6,913 bases of DNA from Desulfobacterales bacterium (GTDB lineage: Bacteria; Desulfobacterota; Desulfobacteria; Desulfobacterales; Desulfobacteraceae): contig JAKSAU010000603.1 in assembly GCA_022361535.1 (NCBI GenBank), forward strand, positions 1 to 6,913, read 5' to 3'. Within the stretch, counting starts at the first letter, position 1. Each line of letters starts with the position of its first letter. Positions 6,309-6,913 of the stretch are shown here, in pieces. The notes beneath the pieces are model-generated. The model was not told the origin of the DNA and did not search any database. It was given only the letters and a program-made list of their open reading frames with translations. The position numbers were made by a program, and so were the translations under genes.

Positions 6309-6913
6309 CTATTCTCCTGGTGATATGGGTAATCTGATGATGAAATTGGCACCCTTTCCAGGCGCTGTAATGACATCCATAGTTCCCCCATGGCTTTGAC
6401 TTATAATAAAATAGGAAACAGACAAACCAAGTCCGGTCCCGACACCTGGCTCTTTCGTAGTAAAAAACGGTTCAAAAATTCGCTTCTGAATTTCATCATT
6501 CATTCCCGGCCCATTATCCTCAATTTCAATGCGAAGCATCTTTGAATCTGTTTCCGTTGAGATTTTAAGAACGAAACATGGACTTTCATTTTGCAAAGTA
6601 CCAAGCGTTTGCATGGCATGTGCACCGTTTCTAAGTATATTCAAGAATACCTGCTGTATCTTTGTGCCCTCACAGGGTATTGCCGGCAGATTTTCTTCAT
6701 AGAATTTTACTATTTTTATATTCTTAAAATCATACTGCTTTTTTAAATCAAAGTCTGTAGCTGCAAGATCAATGGTTTGGTCTAACAACTCTGTTATATC
6801 ATGGGTAGAGGTCACTGCATCTGATTTCCTGGCAAATGAGAGCATATTACTAATGATTTCAACTACTCGCTTACCTGAATCGTTAATGGAAGTGATCATA
6901 TCAAAGATATCTC
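6309..6913 (-). CDS. Sensor histidine kinase, C-terminal part; cut by the right edge
   Basis: The frame is open to the right edge and gives about 200 residues ending at a TAG at 6309-6311. It starts in the second HisKA helix (VVEIISNMLSFARKS), so the H-box with the phosphorylated histidine and all sensor domains lie outside the window. The HATPase domain is complete: N-box IQQVFLNILRNGAHAM, G1 DNGPGM, F-box PFFTTK and G2 GTGLGLSVSYFI, followed by a final sheet ending in FIIRLP. An internal ATG at 6899 is not a credible start, because it falls inside the HisKA helices and the frame continues upstream without a stop. It is the first visible gene of a coupled operon with the hybrid kinase and the NtrC-type regulator, and may phosphorylate the first receiver of the hybrid kinase or the regulator directly. 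Confidence 0.93.
   Translation of the reverse strand, partial: DIFDMITSINDSGKRVVEIISNMLSFARKSDAVTSTHDITELLDQTIDLAATDFDLKKQYDFKNIKIVKFYEENLPAIPCEGTKIQQVFLNILRNGAHAMQTLGTLQNESPCFVLKISTETDSKMLRIEIEDNGPGMNDEIQKRIFEPFFTTKEPGVGTGLGLSVSYFIISQSHGGTMDVITAPGKGANFIIRLPISPGE

Noticed and set aside
6897..6899. ATG at 6899 as the start of a short kinase
   Set aside because: It falls inside the HisKA helices and the frame stays open to the edge, so the gene is cut by the window rather than short.

Overview
The window carries six protein genes, all on the minus strand, and nearly all are signal-transduction genes. The gene content (multi-domain kinases with N-terminal receivers, PAS kinases, an NtrC-type activator, a chemoreceptor) and the moderate-to-low GC look like a motile, signalling-rich anaerobic Desulfobacterota (deltaproteobacterial) genome. 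That placement is an inference from style; the window holds no rRNA or other taxonomic marker.

Reading in the direction of transcription (right to left): (1) the C-terminal part of a sensor histidine kinase, cut by the right edge (6309 to beyond 6913); (2) a hybrid kinase with receiver, HisKA, HATPase and receiver domains (4695-6308); (3) an NtrC-type sigma-54-dependent response regulator (3248-4690). The stop of (1) abuts the start of (2), and only 4 nt separate (2) from (3), with each Shine-Dalgarno inside the preceding gene. The three form one translationally coupled operon.

A 190-bp intergenic region (3058-3247) follows. It holds a near-consensus -24/-12 (sigma-54) promoter (3101-3115) pointing at the next genes, and a perfect 7-3-7 palindrome (3201-3217) about 120 bp upstream of the predicted transcription start, where an enhancer site for an NtrC-type activator would be expected. 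Next come (4) a 133-residue unrecognised protein with a CxCxxxCxC cluster (2656-3057), an intercistronic hairpin (2624-2649), and (5) a two-TM methyl-accepting chemotaxis protein (917-2599). A 103-bp gap then leads to (6) the N-terminal 271 residues of a soluble tandem-PAS protein, probably another sensor kinase, cut by the left edge (1-813).

The simplest working model is a closed circuit. The kinase and hybrid kinase phosphorylate the NtrC-type regulator, which activates the adjacent sigma-54 promoter to make the Cys-cluster protein and the chemoreceptor. Expression of a chemoreceptor, rather than only its activity, would then be under two-component control. No RNA genes, mobile elements, CRISPR arrays or convincing intrinsic terminators were seen.
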